17,556 nt of DNA from an uncultured Lentisphaeraceae bacterium (lineage in GTDB: Bacteria; Verrucomicrobiota; Kiritimatiellia; RFP12; DVOR01): assembly GCA_937892925.1 (NCBI GenBank), contig CALBHX010000069.1, positions 1-17,556 of the forward strand. The letters are read 5' to 3'. How positions within the stretch are numbered: position 1 is the first letter of the stretch; the number at the start of each line of letters is the position of its first letter. Of the stretch, positions 1 to 8,065 are shown in pieces. Both the position numbers and the translations under genes were made by a program. A model generated the notes under the pieces. That model had not been told where the DNA came from and searched no databases. It was given only the letters and a program-made list of their open reading frames with translations.

Positions 1-717
1 CCAAAAGAGCCGGTAGATCTTATTTATTTATGTTTTCCAAATAATCCAACGGGGGCAGTAGCAACGCGTGAACAGCTTGCTGCTTGGGTCGCATATGCAA
101 GGGCTAATAAGGCATTGATCTTATTTGATGCAGCGTATGAGGCTTTTATTCGGGATCCTGAGATTCCGCACTCTATCTATGAAATCGCCGGTGCACGTGA
201 TGTGGCGATCGAATTTCGCTCATTTTCGAAAAAAGCTGGGTTTACAGGTGTTCGATGTGCTTTTACGGTTGTTCCGGAAGAGCTTGTGGCGTATACGAAA
301 ACCGGAGGGACGATGTCGCTTCACGCGCTGTGGAATCGACGTCATACGACAAAGTTTAATGGAGTGTCTTATCCGGTACAACGTGCGGCAGAGGCAGTTT
401 ATTCGCGTGATGGCGAATCACAGACAACGCAACAGGTGGACTATTACCTTGGAAATGCCAAAATAATCCGTACTGGAATTGAGTCTCTGGGGTTGTCGTG
501 TGTGGGTGGGGATAATTCTCCGTATATATGGGTCAATGTAAAGGGTGATTCATGGGACTTTTTTGATCGGCTGCTTCATGAGGCGCAAGTGGTGATTACT
601 CCAGGTGCAGGCTTTGGTAAATGCGGTCAGGGGTATATTCGCATCTCAGCATTTAACGATCGCACACGGGTAAAAGAGGCTATGCTGCGGATCGCTCGAG
701 TGTTGTCGCGTATTTAA
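1..717 (+). CDS. dapL: LL-diaminopimelate aminotransferase, C-terminal part (5' end outside window)
   Basis: PLP-dependent class I/II aminotransferase that converts tetrahydrodipicolinate and glutamate directly to LL-diaminopimelate, for lysine and peptidoglycan meso-DAP synthesis in the cytoplasm. The frame is open from base 1 and starts mid-protein. Visible motifs are FPNNPTGA (PLP pocket, Asn), LILFDAAYE (the Asp that pairs with the pyridine nitrogen) and SFSKKAGFTGVRCAF, which contains the Schiff-base lysine and is characteristic of DapL. The C-terminal ITPGAGFGKCGQGYIRIS segment contains the carboxylate-binding arginine. About 238 of the usual ~410 residues are present. It lies 60 nt upstream of pfp on the same strand, so co-transcription is possible. 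The only doubt is the unseen 5' end. Confidence 0.95.
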   Translation, partial: PKEPVDLIYLCFPNNPTGAVATREQLAAWVAYARANKALILFDAAYEAFIRDPEIPHSIYEIAGARDVAIEFRSFSKKAGFTGVRCAFTVVPEELVAYTKTGGTMSLHALWNRRHTTKFNGVSYPVQRAAEAVYSRDGESQTTQQVDYYLGNAKIIRTGIESLGLSCVGGDNSPYIWVNVKGDSWDFFDRLLHEAQVVITPGAGFGKCGQGYIRISAFNDRTRVKEAMLRIARVLSRI

Positions 718-777
718 ACGTGCCTCTAATGAGAATCTCTGGCGAGATCTGAAACCAATTTGTTTGCGGAGAATCTT

Positions 778-1974
778 ATGACTGGAAACATGCTTGTCGC
801 TCAAGGTGGCGGCCCTTCTATGGTGATTAATCAGAGCCTGGTAGGCGCTGTTTTGGCGGCGAAAGCATCAACAAAAATCATCGAGATTTTTGGGGCGCTT
901 CATGGTATTCAGGGTATTTTGGATGAGGCATTTATCGATCTGCGAGCTGAACCGGAAGAAGTGTTGCTGCGGGTAGCACAAACGCCGAGTTCGGCTCTAG
1001 GTTCGGTACGTAGAAAACCGACTCCAGACGATTGTCGTGCAATTTTCTCTATTTTGGCCAAGCGGAATATTCGTTATTTTTTCTATATCGGAGGCAATGA
1101 TTCTGCAGAGACTACAAATATTATTGCGGATGAGGCTGAACGAAAGGGGTACGATCTTCGGTGTTTCCATATCCCGAAAACAATTGACAATGACTTGCTC
1201 TGTAATGATCACACACCTGGGTACGGGTCTGCGGCGCGGTTTGTAGCTTGTGCAATTCGGGGGGATGATTTGGATAATAGAGCCTTGGGAGGGGTCAAAA
1301 TAGATGTGATCATGGGGCGAAATGCTGGGTTTTTAACGGCTGCTTCGGCTTTAGCCAGGCAAGATCCAGATGATGGGCCACATTTAATTTATGTGCCAGA
1401 GCGGCCTTTTTCTGTTGAGCGTTTTATTGCAGATGTGGCTGAGTGCATGAATAAGTTTAAACGTTGTGTTGTGGCAGTAAGTGAGGGTATCCGTGGAGAG
1501 GATGGACGAGCTATTGCGGAGAGCTTTTCCCATGAGATAGACGCGCATGGGAATGTTCAGTTAACGTCTGGTGCGTTGGGAGAGAATCTCGCAGCAATTG
1601 TTCGTGAGCGGCTTCACATTAAGCGTGTTCGAGCGGATACCTTTGGGTTTATTCAACGGTGTTTTGTAGGGATCACGTCAGAAGTCGATTCAAATGAGGC
1701 TCGACTGGTTGGTTCGGTCGCGGTACAAGCAGCAGTTGGCGGGAAATATAAAAGCGGAACGGTAACGATGACACGGCTCCCCGGGGCGTCGTATCAGATT
1801 GATTATTCGATTGCACCTTTATCTGCCGTAGCTAAACATACGAGGGAACTTCCAAGTTGTTACATTAACTCGGAGGGGAATCATGTAACAGGGTTGTTTC
1901 TAGATTATGTACGGCCAATTGTTGGAACATTGCCAATTACTGCGCGTTTTAATCAGTTGCGTGGTCGGAGTTAG
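778..1974 (+). CDS. pfp: PPi-type 6-phosphofructokinase (pyrophosphate--fructose-6-phosphate phosphotransferase)
   Basis: Glycolytic enzyme that interconverts fructose-6-phosphate and fructose-1,6-bisphosphate, most likely with PPi as phosphoryl donor. The N-terminus has QGGGPSMVINQSLVG. GGNDS carries Asp where ATP enzymes have Gly, and PKTIDNDL has the Lys typical of PPi-dependent enzymes. MGRNAGFLTAASAL and YVPERPFS (sugar-phosphate site) follow. At 398 residues it fits the ~400-aa class found in Verrucomicrobia and relatives. I chose ATG 778 because GGAG at 768-771 sits 6 nt upstream; an upstream TTG at 760 lacks a ribosome site. Donor choice is inferred from two residues, so an ATP-using variant is not excluded. 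Confidence 0.93.
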   Translation: MTGNMLVAQGGGPSMVINQSLVGAVLAAKASTKIIEIFGALHGIQGILDEAFIDLRAEPEEVLLRVAQTPSSALGSVRRKPTPDDCRAIFSILAKRNIRYFFYIGGNDSAETTNIIADEAERKGYDLRCFHIPKTIDNDLLCNDHTPGYGSAARFVACAIRGDDLDNRALGGVKIDVIMGRNAGFLTAASALARQDPDDGPHLIYVPERPFSVERFIADVAECMNKFKRCVVAVSEGIRGEDGRAIAESFSHEIDAHGNVQLTSGALGENLAAIVRERLHIKRVRADTFGFIQRCFVGITSEVDSNEARLVGSVAVQAAVGGKYKSGTVTMTRLPGASYQIDYSIAPLSAVAKHTRELPSCYINSEGNHVTGLFLDYVRPIVGTLPITARFNQLRGRS

Positions 1975-2036
1975 AAGTTATTTATAAACGTGTACGGAGG
2001 GTTTTAGCTGATATAGGTTAAAAAGAACGTGTGTAA

Positions 2037-2280
2037 GTGAAATTGAGCTATGCGGCAAGCAGAGAACAGCGAGAACGTTTTATACATAAGGGTAGGGAGA
2101 GTTAAAGGTGTTGAGGAGAGGAACTCGGCACGGTAATGTAGTATCCCCATGGTGGTTTTACAGGATGAGAATAAAACAGGAGATCGGTCTATATTCAAAG
2201 AGGAGGAGCGTTTTGAAGCACTCTTTGAGATACGTTGTGTTGCCGATTTGTTTGTTGAAATGGGACATGAAATCGGTTGA
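2037..2280 (+). pseudogene. possible small or decayed gene upstream of the glycosyltransferase
   Basis: The interval between pfp and the glycosyltransferase has no normal gene. It does contain plus-strand coding-like pieces with host-like codon use. One is a GTG frame at 2037-2105 (22 codons, starting VKLSYAASREQRERF). A second runs in another frame at 2101-2136. After a TAA in that frame comes an ATG frame at 2149-2280 (43 aa, containing FKEEERFEALFEIRCVADLF). Joining them needs one frameshift and readthrough of one stop, so a decayed gene is possible, or only the last piece is a genuine small gene. No Shine-Dalgarno precedes ATG 2149. The family is not recognised. The minus-strand frame across the same region is serine-rich and looks non-coding. 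Confidence 0.3.
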
Positions 2281-2309
2281 TTGACAATCTTCAGTTCACA
2301 TGTTATCTT
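2281..2309 (+). promoter_or_regulatory. sigma70-type extended -10 promoter for the glycosyltransferase
   Basis: TTGACA at 2281-2286 is followed after 17 nt by TATCTT at 2304-2309, with a TGT extended -10 at 2301-2303. The predicted start near 2316 leaves a leader of about 66 nt before ATG 2382. The -35 box begins directly after the TGA at 2278-2280. Confidence 0.75.
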
Positions 2310-2381
2310 GCTCGATACGTTATCGTGTATGTAGTTAAACATGACGGGTAGCGTACATGGTGTTGAGAAGGAATACTGCTA

Positions 2382-3497
2382 ATGAGGATTGTGCAGATAT
2401 TGCCAGCGCTGAATGACGGAGGTGTCGAACGAGGAGTTGTGGATGCCAATAAACGTTATGTTTTGGCCGGGCATGAAAGTTGGGTTATTTCGGCGGGGGG
2501 ATATCATGTGCCTTCCATTTTGCGGGATGGTGGATGTCATGTTGAGCTTTCGGTTAAAAGTAAAAATCCACTGACGGCTCCCTTTCGAATGTGGTTGTTA
2601 CGGAGAACGCTCTGCCAGATACGGCCAGACGTTATTCATTTTCGGAGTCGTGTGCCGGGATGGTTGACGTTATGGGCAAATAATTCGCGCGGGTTACATT
2701 TCCCTATGGTGTCGACCCTGCATGGGCTGAATCATCCTGGGCTTTATAGTAGTGTCATGGTTCGGGCTGATCGTGTGATTTGTGTTTCTACTGCTGGCCG
2801 TATGTTCGTACATAAGCACTACTCCTGGGTGCCAGAGGATAGATTGGTAACGATACCACGTGGTGTGGACACTGAATGTTTTGATCCTGACAAGTTAGAC
2901 GGAGATTGGATTCAGGAGTTCAGAAAAGCGTGGAGGCTTGAGGGAAAGTTTATTGCAGCTGCTGTGGGACGGGTATCCGCCTTGAAGGGGATTGATGTGT
3001 TGATTCGTGCTGTAGCGGAACTGAAGGACGAATGGCCGGAATTGACGGCATTGGTAGTTGGTGGCTCACAAAAAGGACAGGAACATGTCTTTTCGGAACT
3101 GCAGATATTAGCTAAGGCTCTTGGGGTGGATGCACGGGTACGTTTTGTTGGGAGTCAGCGAAAAATCCCGGAAATCTATGCTCTTGCAGATGTTGTGTGC
3201 TCTTGCAATGTTAAAAAACCGGAGAGTTTCGGTCGGACGATTGCCGAGGCCTTGGCAATGGAAACACCAGTCATTGCGTCTGCGCATGGCGGAGTGTTGG
3301 ATATCATCCGTGATGGACAGGATGGTTTTCTCATCCCTCCGGGGAACGTTCATGCGTTAGCAACTGCATTGAAAAATACCCGTACCGCTACGTTTCAAGA
3401 TTTGCGAAAATCTATAATCCGGCGTTTTTCGGTGGATAAGATGGTTGAAACAACACTGAAAGTTTACGGCGAACTGTTGGCAAGCCATAGACGTTAG
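2382..3497 (+). CDS. family 4 glycosyltransferase (GT-B fold)
   Basis: Cytoplasmic or membrane-peripheral sugar transferase, probably for LPS or another cell-surface glycan; acceptor and donor are unknown. The N-terminal half opens with a Rossmann strand and GGVERGVV loop (about residues 12-19), then HFRSRVPGW and STLHG. The C-terminal half has AAVGRVSALKGIDVLI (donor-domain start), RFVGSQRKIPEIYALADV, and the EX7E nucleotide-sugar motif in PESFGRTIAEALAMETPVIAS, followed by GG and DGFLIPPGN. At 371 residues it is full length. AAGGAA at 2368-2373 lies 8 nt before ATG 2382. It has its own strong promoter and no same-strand partner. Its TAG overlaps the stop codon of the opposite-strand HAD-like gene. 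Confidence 0.9.
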   Translation: MRIVQILPALNDGGVERGVVDANKRYVLAGHESWVISAGGYHVPSILRDGGCHVELSVKSKNPLTAPFRMWLLRRTLCQIRPDVIHFRSRVPGWLTLWANNSRGLHFPMVSTLHGLNHPGLYSSVMVRADRVICVSTAGRMFVHKHYSWVPEDRLVTIPRGVDTECFDPDKLDGDWIQEFRKAWRLEGKFIAAAVGRVSALKGIDVLIRAVAELKDEWPELTALVVGGSQKGQEHVFSELQILAKALGVDARVRFVGSQRKIPEIYALADVVCSCNVKKPESFGRTIAEALAMETPVIASAHGGVLDIIRDGQDGFLIPPGNVHALATALKNTRTATFQDLRKSIIRRFSVDKMVETTLKVYGELLASHRR

Positions 3498-4144
3498 TGC
3501 GCAAAGAATCGAGTCTTTAGGTTGGAAAGTAGCCGTTTATCAAGACGTTCAGCGGTGAAATCTGCTCCAGCACAGTTTTCAAAGGCGACCATTGGGTCTG
3601 GGACAACAATAGCGCGTAGACCCACCTGTACAGCTGCTCGTACGCTTACACCACATGCCAATAACCCCAGACAGTCACGCGTTGGAGCACCTAGCGCGAC
3701 AAGAGCGGATTGAATGGTCTCAGGTGCCACGCCTGCTGCCAGAGGGAGTGGATCAAATACTGGAATGATCTCGCCTCGAATTCCGGCACATAATTCGGTG
3801 ACAATGTCTGGGCGAAGTCGCGTGATGACAGCAATACGAATCCCTGCGCGCATGAGTGGGCGGAGCATCGCTCGAATCGTTGGCATGGCTTCCTGTGCCT
3901 GTTGTTGCAAGAGCGCTGCATAGGTTGCGGCGAGTCGACGCTCTACGTGTGCAACATTGATGGCTGCAGGTAAAAGAGCCCGCAAGGCAGGGCCGAATGG
4001 TTTTCCATAAATGGTTTTAACATATTGGAAAGGGCCGCCGTTGGTTACACCATACTTTTCCAATCGTTCGGCTAGGACTTCTGCAGGGAGAGCAAAGCCT
4101 CCCAGTACGAGTGGATCGAGTTCAACGATTAGTACAGAAAGCAT
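3494..4144 (-). CDS. HAD-like protein with degenerate catalytic motifs
   Basis: 216-residue protein with the layout of a phosphoglycolate-phosphatase-like HAD: an N-terminal hydrophobic strand, a helical cap, AGIRIAVITRLRP (motif II region), PETIQSALVALGAP, then LLACGVSVRAAVQVGLRAIVV (the motif IV strand-helix). The active-site residues are missing. The nucleophile Asp of motif I is Glu (VELDP), the motif III lysine is absent, and the motif IV Asp pair is replaced by ACGVS. It is therefore probably not a phosphatase; a binding or structural role is inferred. It starts 15 nt after the smc stop, with AAGGA before its ATG, so it is very likely co-transcribed and coupled with smc. Its TAA overlaps the convergent glycosyltransferase stop by 4 nt. 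The fold assignment is by motif layout only. Confidence 0.65.
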   Translation of the reverse strand: MLSVLIVELDPLVLGGFALPAEVLAERLEKYGVTNGGPFQYVKTIYGKPFGPALRALLPAAINVAHVERRLAATYAALLQQQAQEAMPTIRAMLRPLMRAGIRIAVITRLRPDIVTELCAGIRGEIIPVFDPLPLAAGVAPETIQSALVALGAPTRDCLGLLACGVSVRAAVQVGLRAIVVPDPMVAFENCAGADFTAERLDKRLLSNLKTRFFAH

Positions 4145-4159
4145 AGCAATCCTTTAAGG

Positions 4160-7100
4160 TTACGGGGTCTCGCGGTTAAAACGCATGGAGAGCGTTTTTG
4201 AAACACCTTTTTCTGGCATAGTTACACCATAAACGATGTCAGAACCGGCAATAGTGTGTTGGTTGTGGGTAATGATTAGAAACTGTGAGTGTGCCAAAAA
4301 GTCTTTTAGAGCCTCAACAAAACGTTCAATATTACTGTCATCAAGCGCTGCATCCAATTCATCTAGTAGACAAAAGGGTGCAGGTTTGATGAGAAAAATG
4401 GCGAAGAGGAGCGAAACGGCTGTCATGGTTCGCTCACCACCGGAAAGCAATGAAATGGTCTGTGGTTTTTTCCCTGGAGGCCGCGCGATAATATCAATAC
4501 CACATTCTAGTGGATCCTCTTCGTTTTCCAGGAGCACTAATCGCGCTTCACCTCCATGAAAGAGTTGAGTAAACATGGTGGCAAAGTTGGCGTTCGCCTG
4601 GTCGAACGTGTCTCGAAATAGTTTCCCGGATGTTACGTTGATGTGTTTGATCAACGCCAACAATTCATCACGCGCATGATTTAGGTCGTCTGCTTGTACT
4701 TGATAAAATCGGGATCGTTCTTCCAATTGCTTGTATTCATCAATAGCCAACAGATTGACTGGACCAATTTGTTCGAGTTCATCTCGGAGATATTTCATCC
4801 GTGCCTCTATCCACGAATCAGTTGGCACCTCGTTCTTCGGCCATTCCGCACAGGGTTCTTTTCGATAGGTTTCTGGTTGAACACCATAATCTGTGTTCAG
4901 TCGTTCTAATAATGCCTGGTGTCGGGTTCGCCCCTCCGCCATAGTCACTTCGGCTTTTGTTTTGGCCTCCTGCGCTGTGAGTAAAGCTTGTCTACTGTCA
5001 GCGGTGGCAGTTTCTAATCGGTCTCGCAGCGTATTCAATTCCAACCGTTCGGATCGCGCCCTTTCGATTTTCTCCTGAATGTTCAACGTTTCCTGTTCTA
5101 TGGTGTCCAGGGAAGCGATGATTCGTTTGTTGTCAGCGTTTAATTTCTCAATATTACTTAAACAGGATTTGATACTGTTTTCACGTTGGGTGATGATTCT
5201 GTGAAGTTCATCTAACCGTACGGCACGGTCTCGTTGCTGAGCCATTAGATGTTCTCGACGTTGAACAAAACCTGCCATTCGGAATCGTGTTTCACTGAGA
5301 CGCACGGAAGTGGTATCCAACTCACTTTCCAGGCCGGTCAGTCGAGTTGTAGCCTCAGTGGCTTGGCGTGTGTTCTGCTCCCGCGTCTCAACTAATGCCG
5401 TTAAATGCTCCTGTGCCATGCGACGCTCATCGTCCTCATGCGTTTGTTCGGCCTCTAATTCGGCTAACTTGACCTCGGTTTCTGCTGCCCGAGCCTCTGC
5501 AGCCTCGGCATCTAGGCTGGCCGCTCGTAGAATACCGGCGGTTTGATCGGCCTGTCGTTGTACCTTTTCCAGCTCGTGCTGAGTATTGCGTAATTTAGCC
5601 CGAATGGCATCCATCCGGATCTTAGCGTCTTCAATTTTACGATCTTCTGTCGCGATCTCCTGCTCAAGTTCGTCGGATTGTTTCACTAAATCGCTGTAAA
5701 GCATTCGTCGTGCTAATGGATCTGCGGTTCGGCTGTTCGATGTTCGTTGGATATCACCACATGGCCAAAAAATATCCCCCCTCGGGTTAACGGCGGCATA
5801 GGCTCCAGCTGCCCAGGCGGTTTCTGGGTTTTTTTTCGGGGTTGCCAAGAAGGCTACACCGCCGAGCAATCGCTGGATAACGCCCTCAAATGGCAGAGGC
5901 ACCCGAACGATCTCAGCCAGGCTGCGGCATCCATGAAGCTTTGGTCGGGGGACATTTATTGCTTCGGCAACAAGCACCTGGAGCGTTTTATCTGGCCATC
6001 GTTCAGCTACAGCACGTACGATTCGTTGTGCGGCCTCTGCGGTTTTGACTACAACGGAACGACTCCATGGTGCCAAGGCTGCCTCTACGGCCTTTCTCGC
6101 TGTCCCATCTGAAATATCGATGGCCTCAGCCAACATCCCCACGATGTCGTCTGGCATTACGAAAGAATTGGCGGAGTCAAGCACGTGAACACTGGCGTCA
6201 GGTTGTTCATCTGGAGAAGGCTGAGCGAGCAATTCCTGTTGGGCGACAAGGGCTGAGTATTGGCGTCGCCTTTCTTCTTGCCGTTGTTGGGCAGTGGCCA
6301 CTTCGTCAGCCGCAAATGAACGGTCTTCATCCAGCATGATAAGTGCCTCTCTGGCATCGGTGGTCATCTCCAACAAGCGTGTCGCTTCAACTTTTGCGGC
6401 ATCACGTGCGGCGATACGTTCGGCACATACGCGGCGTGCCTCTTGCAGCTGGACGTTCAATCGTTCTCGCAGAATAAGCCGAGTTTCACGCCCAGTATCA
6501 GCTTTACTCAAATTCTGCTGCCAATAAAGTTGCTGTTGGTCACATTGTGTCAGGGCGTCTCGGGCTTTTTGCAATATCGAACGCGTGGTTTCCACATTCG
6601 CTTTACAGGAATCGTAGGCCTCTTGTGCATCATCCAGCAGGCTCTGCAATGTTTCCTGCTCATCATCCAACGCAGCAAGATCTGGTACAGCAGCAGGGTC
6701 TCGTTCGGTTGTGGCAATTTGCTCCGTAGCTTCGGCAATCTCTTTTTCTAATCCTGCAGCCCAAGACTGATATTCTGTTATGCGCGTTTGATTAGTCTCA
6801 ATAATTTCCTTGGCACGAGTGTGTCGTGCGGCACTGGCTGCTACCTGCTCTGACAATTCGGCGATGGAATCTTCGCCGACCTGAATACGGGCGTTTACTG
6901 AGGCGATAGCTTGCATTCCGGCTTCTGCGTCTTGTTGGACAGTTTGAACGCGGTGTGCTGCTTCTGCTGCTGCAATACCAGAAGTGGCAATGACTTCTTC
7001 CAGTGCCAGTAGCCGTTTTTTGGAAAGAAAGATATCTAGCCCCCGTAATTCGGTTCGTAACATTCGTACACGTTCAGCTTTTTCTGCCTGACGTTGTAAA

Positions 7101-7711
7101 AGTGTACTTTGCCGTTTTAACTCCCGAAGAATATCTGTCAATCGAGTTAGATTTTCCTCGGTTTGGGTAATCTTGCGAAGTGCCTCTTTTCGGTCGGCCT
7201 TGAATTTGGTGACTCCGGCGGCTTCTTCGAAAACTGCACGTCGATCTTCGGGGCGTGAAGAGAGAATGGCATCAATTTGTCCTTGTGCCATGACGGAATA
7301 AGAAGTCGTTCCAACGCCTGTGCCCATAAACAGGCGTTGAATGTCCTTTAATCGGCATGGTGTTTTGTTCAGAAAATAGGCATTTTCTCCCGAACGGTAT
7401 GCCCGCCGTGCGATGGATACCTCATTATAAGCCGTACCAAGAGCAGCTTCACAATCGGCAAAGAGTAAAGACACCTCAACCATACCCAATGGTTTACGTG
7501 AATCGGTACCATTAAAGATTAAATCTTGCATTTTTGAGCACCTCAGAGCACTCGGGCGTTGTTCGCCAAGTACCCATCGGATGGCATCAGAAACGTTGCT
7601 TTTACCACATCCATTTGGTCCGACAATAGCAATCATACCAGGCTCAAAAGTGAGTCTGGTTTTGTCGGCAAAGCTCTTGAAGCCTTGAATCTCAAGCGCC
7701 TTAAGATACAT
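4160..7711 (-). CDS. smc: chromosome segregation protein SMC
   Basis: Subunit of the bacterial SMC condensin, which organises and segregates the chromosome with ScpA and ScpB. The 1183-residue protein has the full architecture. Walker A is GPNGCGKSN (31-39), followed by the Q-loop segment QGQIDAILSSRPEDRRAVFEE. Two long coiled coils flank a hinge at about 510-630. The C-terminal head has the ABC signature LLSGGERTMTA (about 1089-1099) and Walker B FCLLDELDAALDD (about 1114-1126). The start at 7711 gives the canonical MYLKALEIQGFKSFA N-terminus. There is no Shine-Dalgarno, and the predicted -10 lies so close that the mRNA may be leaderless. The HAD-like gene follows in the same operon. scpA and scpB are not in the window. 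Confidence 0.97.
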   Translation of the reverse strand: MYLKALEIQGFKSFADKTRLTFEPGMIAIVGPNGCGKSNVSDAIRWVLGEQRPSALRCSKMQDLIFNGTDSRKPLGMVEVSLLFADCEAALGTAYNEVSIARRAYRSGENAYFLNKTPCRLKDIQRLFMGTGVGTTSYSVMAQGQIDAILSSRPEDRRAVFEEAAGVTKFKADRKEALRKITQTEENLTRLTDILRELKRQSTLLQRQAEKAERVRMLRTELRGLDIFLSKKRLLALEEVIATSGIAAAEAAHRVQTVQQDAEAGMQAIASVNARIQVGEDSIAELSEQVAASAARHTRAKEIIETNQTRITEYQSWAAGLEKEIAEATEQIATTERDPAAVPDLAALDDEQETLQSLLDDAQEAYDSCKANVETTRSILQKARDALTQCDQQQLYWQQNLSKADTGRETRLILRERLNVQLQEARRVCAERIAARDAAKVEATRLLEMTTDAREALIMLDEDRSFAADEVATAQQRQEERRRQYSALVAQQELLAQPSPDEQPDASVHVLDSANSFVMPDDIVGMLAEAIDISDGTARKAVEAALAPWSRSVVVKTAEAAQRIVRAVAERWPDKTLQVLVAEAINVPRPKLHGCRSLAEIVRVPLPFEGVIQRLLGGVAFLATPKKNPETAWAAGAYAAVNPRGDIFWPCGDIQRTSNSRTADPLARRMLYSDLVKQSDELEQEIATEDRKIEDAKIRMDAIRAKLRNTQHELEKVQRQADQTAGILRAASLDAEAAEARAAETEVKLAELEAEQTHEDDERRMAQEHLTALVETREQNTRQATEATTRLTGLESELDTTSVRLSETRFRMAGFVQRREHLMAQQRDRAVRLDELHRIITQRENSIKSCLSNIEKLNADNKRIIASLDTIEQETLNIQEKIERARSERLELNTLRDRLETATADSRQALLTAQEAKTKAEVTMAEGRTRHQALLERLNTDYGVQPETYRKEPCAEWPKNEVPTDSWIEARMKYLRDELEQIGPVNLLAIDEYKQLEERSRFYQVQADDLNHARDELLALIKHINVTSGKLFRDTFDQANANFATMFTQLFHGGEARLVLLENEEDPLECGIDIIARPPGKKPQTISLLSGGERTMTAVSLLFAIFLIKPAPFCLLDELDAALDDSNIERFVEALKDFLAHSQFLIITHNQHTIAGSDIVYGVTMPEKGVSKTLSMRFNRETP

Positions 7712-7720
7712 ATTTAATAC

Positions 7721-7750
7721 ATTCTAGCAAAAAGTCAAACGACTGTTGAT
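7721..7750 (-). promoter_or_regulatory. candidate smc promoter giving a (near) leaderless mRNA
   Basis: On the minus strand TAGAAT (7726-7721) is preceded by TGC (extended -10) and, 18 nt further up, by TCAACA (7750-7745), which matches the -35 consensus at 4 of 6 positions. Only 9 nt separate the -10 from the ATG at 7711, so transcription would start within about 3 nt of the start codon. The lack of any GGAG-like site in that gap fits. Confidence 0.45.
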
Positions 7751-7758
7751 GGCTGTTC

Positions 7759-7914
7759 ATGAAACAACGTCTGTCTGTTTGGACAGAAGGAGTGTGCGAG
7801 GGTGTTATTAAATCGTTTACGGTATATGTTTGGGTATTAGAACTAGACTTTAAATGTCAAAACTTGAAGTTTAGCTCTGAACAGGGAATGTCAGAAGAAA
7901 TAAGCTGGTGTTAA
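7759..7914 (+). CDS. possible 51-aa ORF in the smc-aspS gap
   Basis: The 350-bp gap between smc and the end of aspS contains one plus-strand ATG frame of 51 codons (MKQRLSVWTEG at the start, EEISWC at the end). It has no clear ribosome-binding site, no recognised family and no clear promoter. A 6-bp hairpin (TCTGTC 7770-7775 with GACAGA 7782-7787) lies inside it. Chance ORF is the more likely explanation; it is listed because nothing else explains this stretch. Confidence 0.15.
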   Translation: MKQRLSVWTEGVCEGVIKSFTVYVWVLELDFKCQNLKFSSEQGMSEEISWC

Positions 7915-7990
7915 AAAGGAAGAATGATTCGATCTTTGAAATGAATGAAGGAACGTTTCAATAACTGGAGATTTTTTCATAGGGGGTATG

Positions 7991-8044
7991 TTCAAAACAT
8001 TTGGCGCACATACATCTAATCGTACGTGCGCCAAATGTTTTGAA
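7991..8044 (-). terminator. 19-bp perfect inverted repeat downstream of aspS
   Basis: The arms 7991-8009 (TTCAAAACATTTGGCGCAC) and 8026-8044 pair without a mismatch. Three further pairs (8011-8013 with 8022-8024) extend the stem inward, and G-U and A-U pairs extend it outward. It starts 21 nt after the aspS stop codon, the usual place for a transcription end. Neither strand has a U-tract after the stem, so it is not a textbook intrinsic terminator. It could act as a 3'-end stabiliser, a Rho-assisted terminator or a protein-binding palindrome. Confidence 0.55.
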
Positions 8045-8065
8045 TGTATCTTCGAATTACAGCGA

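Noticed and set aside
2004..2342. 112-codon minus-strand open frame
   Set aside because: Ser/Thr-rich composition without domain character, runs across the glycosyltransferase promoter, and the plus strand shows better coding pieces.
5747..6339. Plus-strand frames inside smc
   Set aside because: Shadows within a full-length SMC coding sequence.
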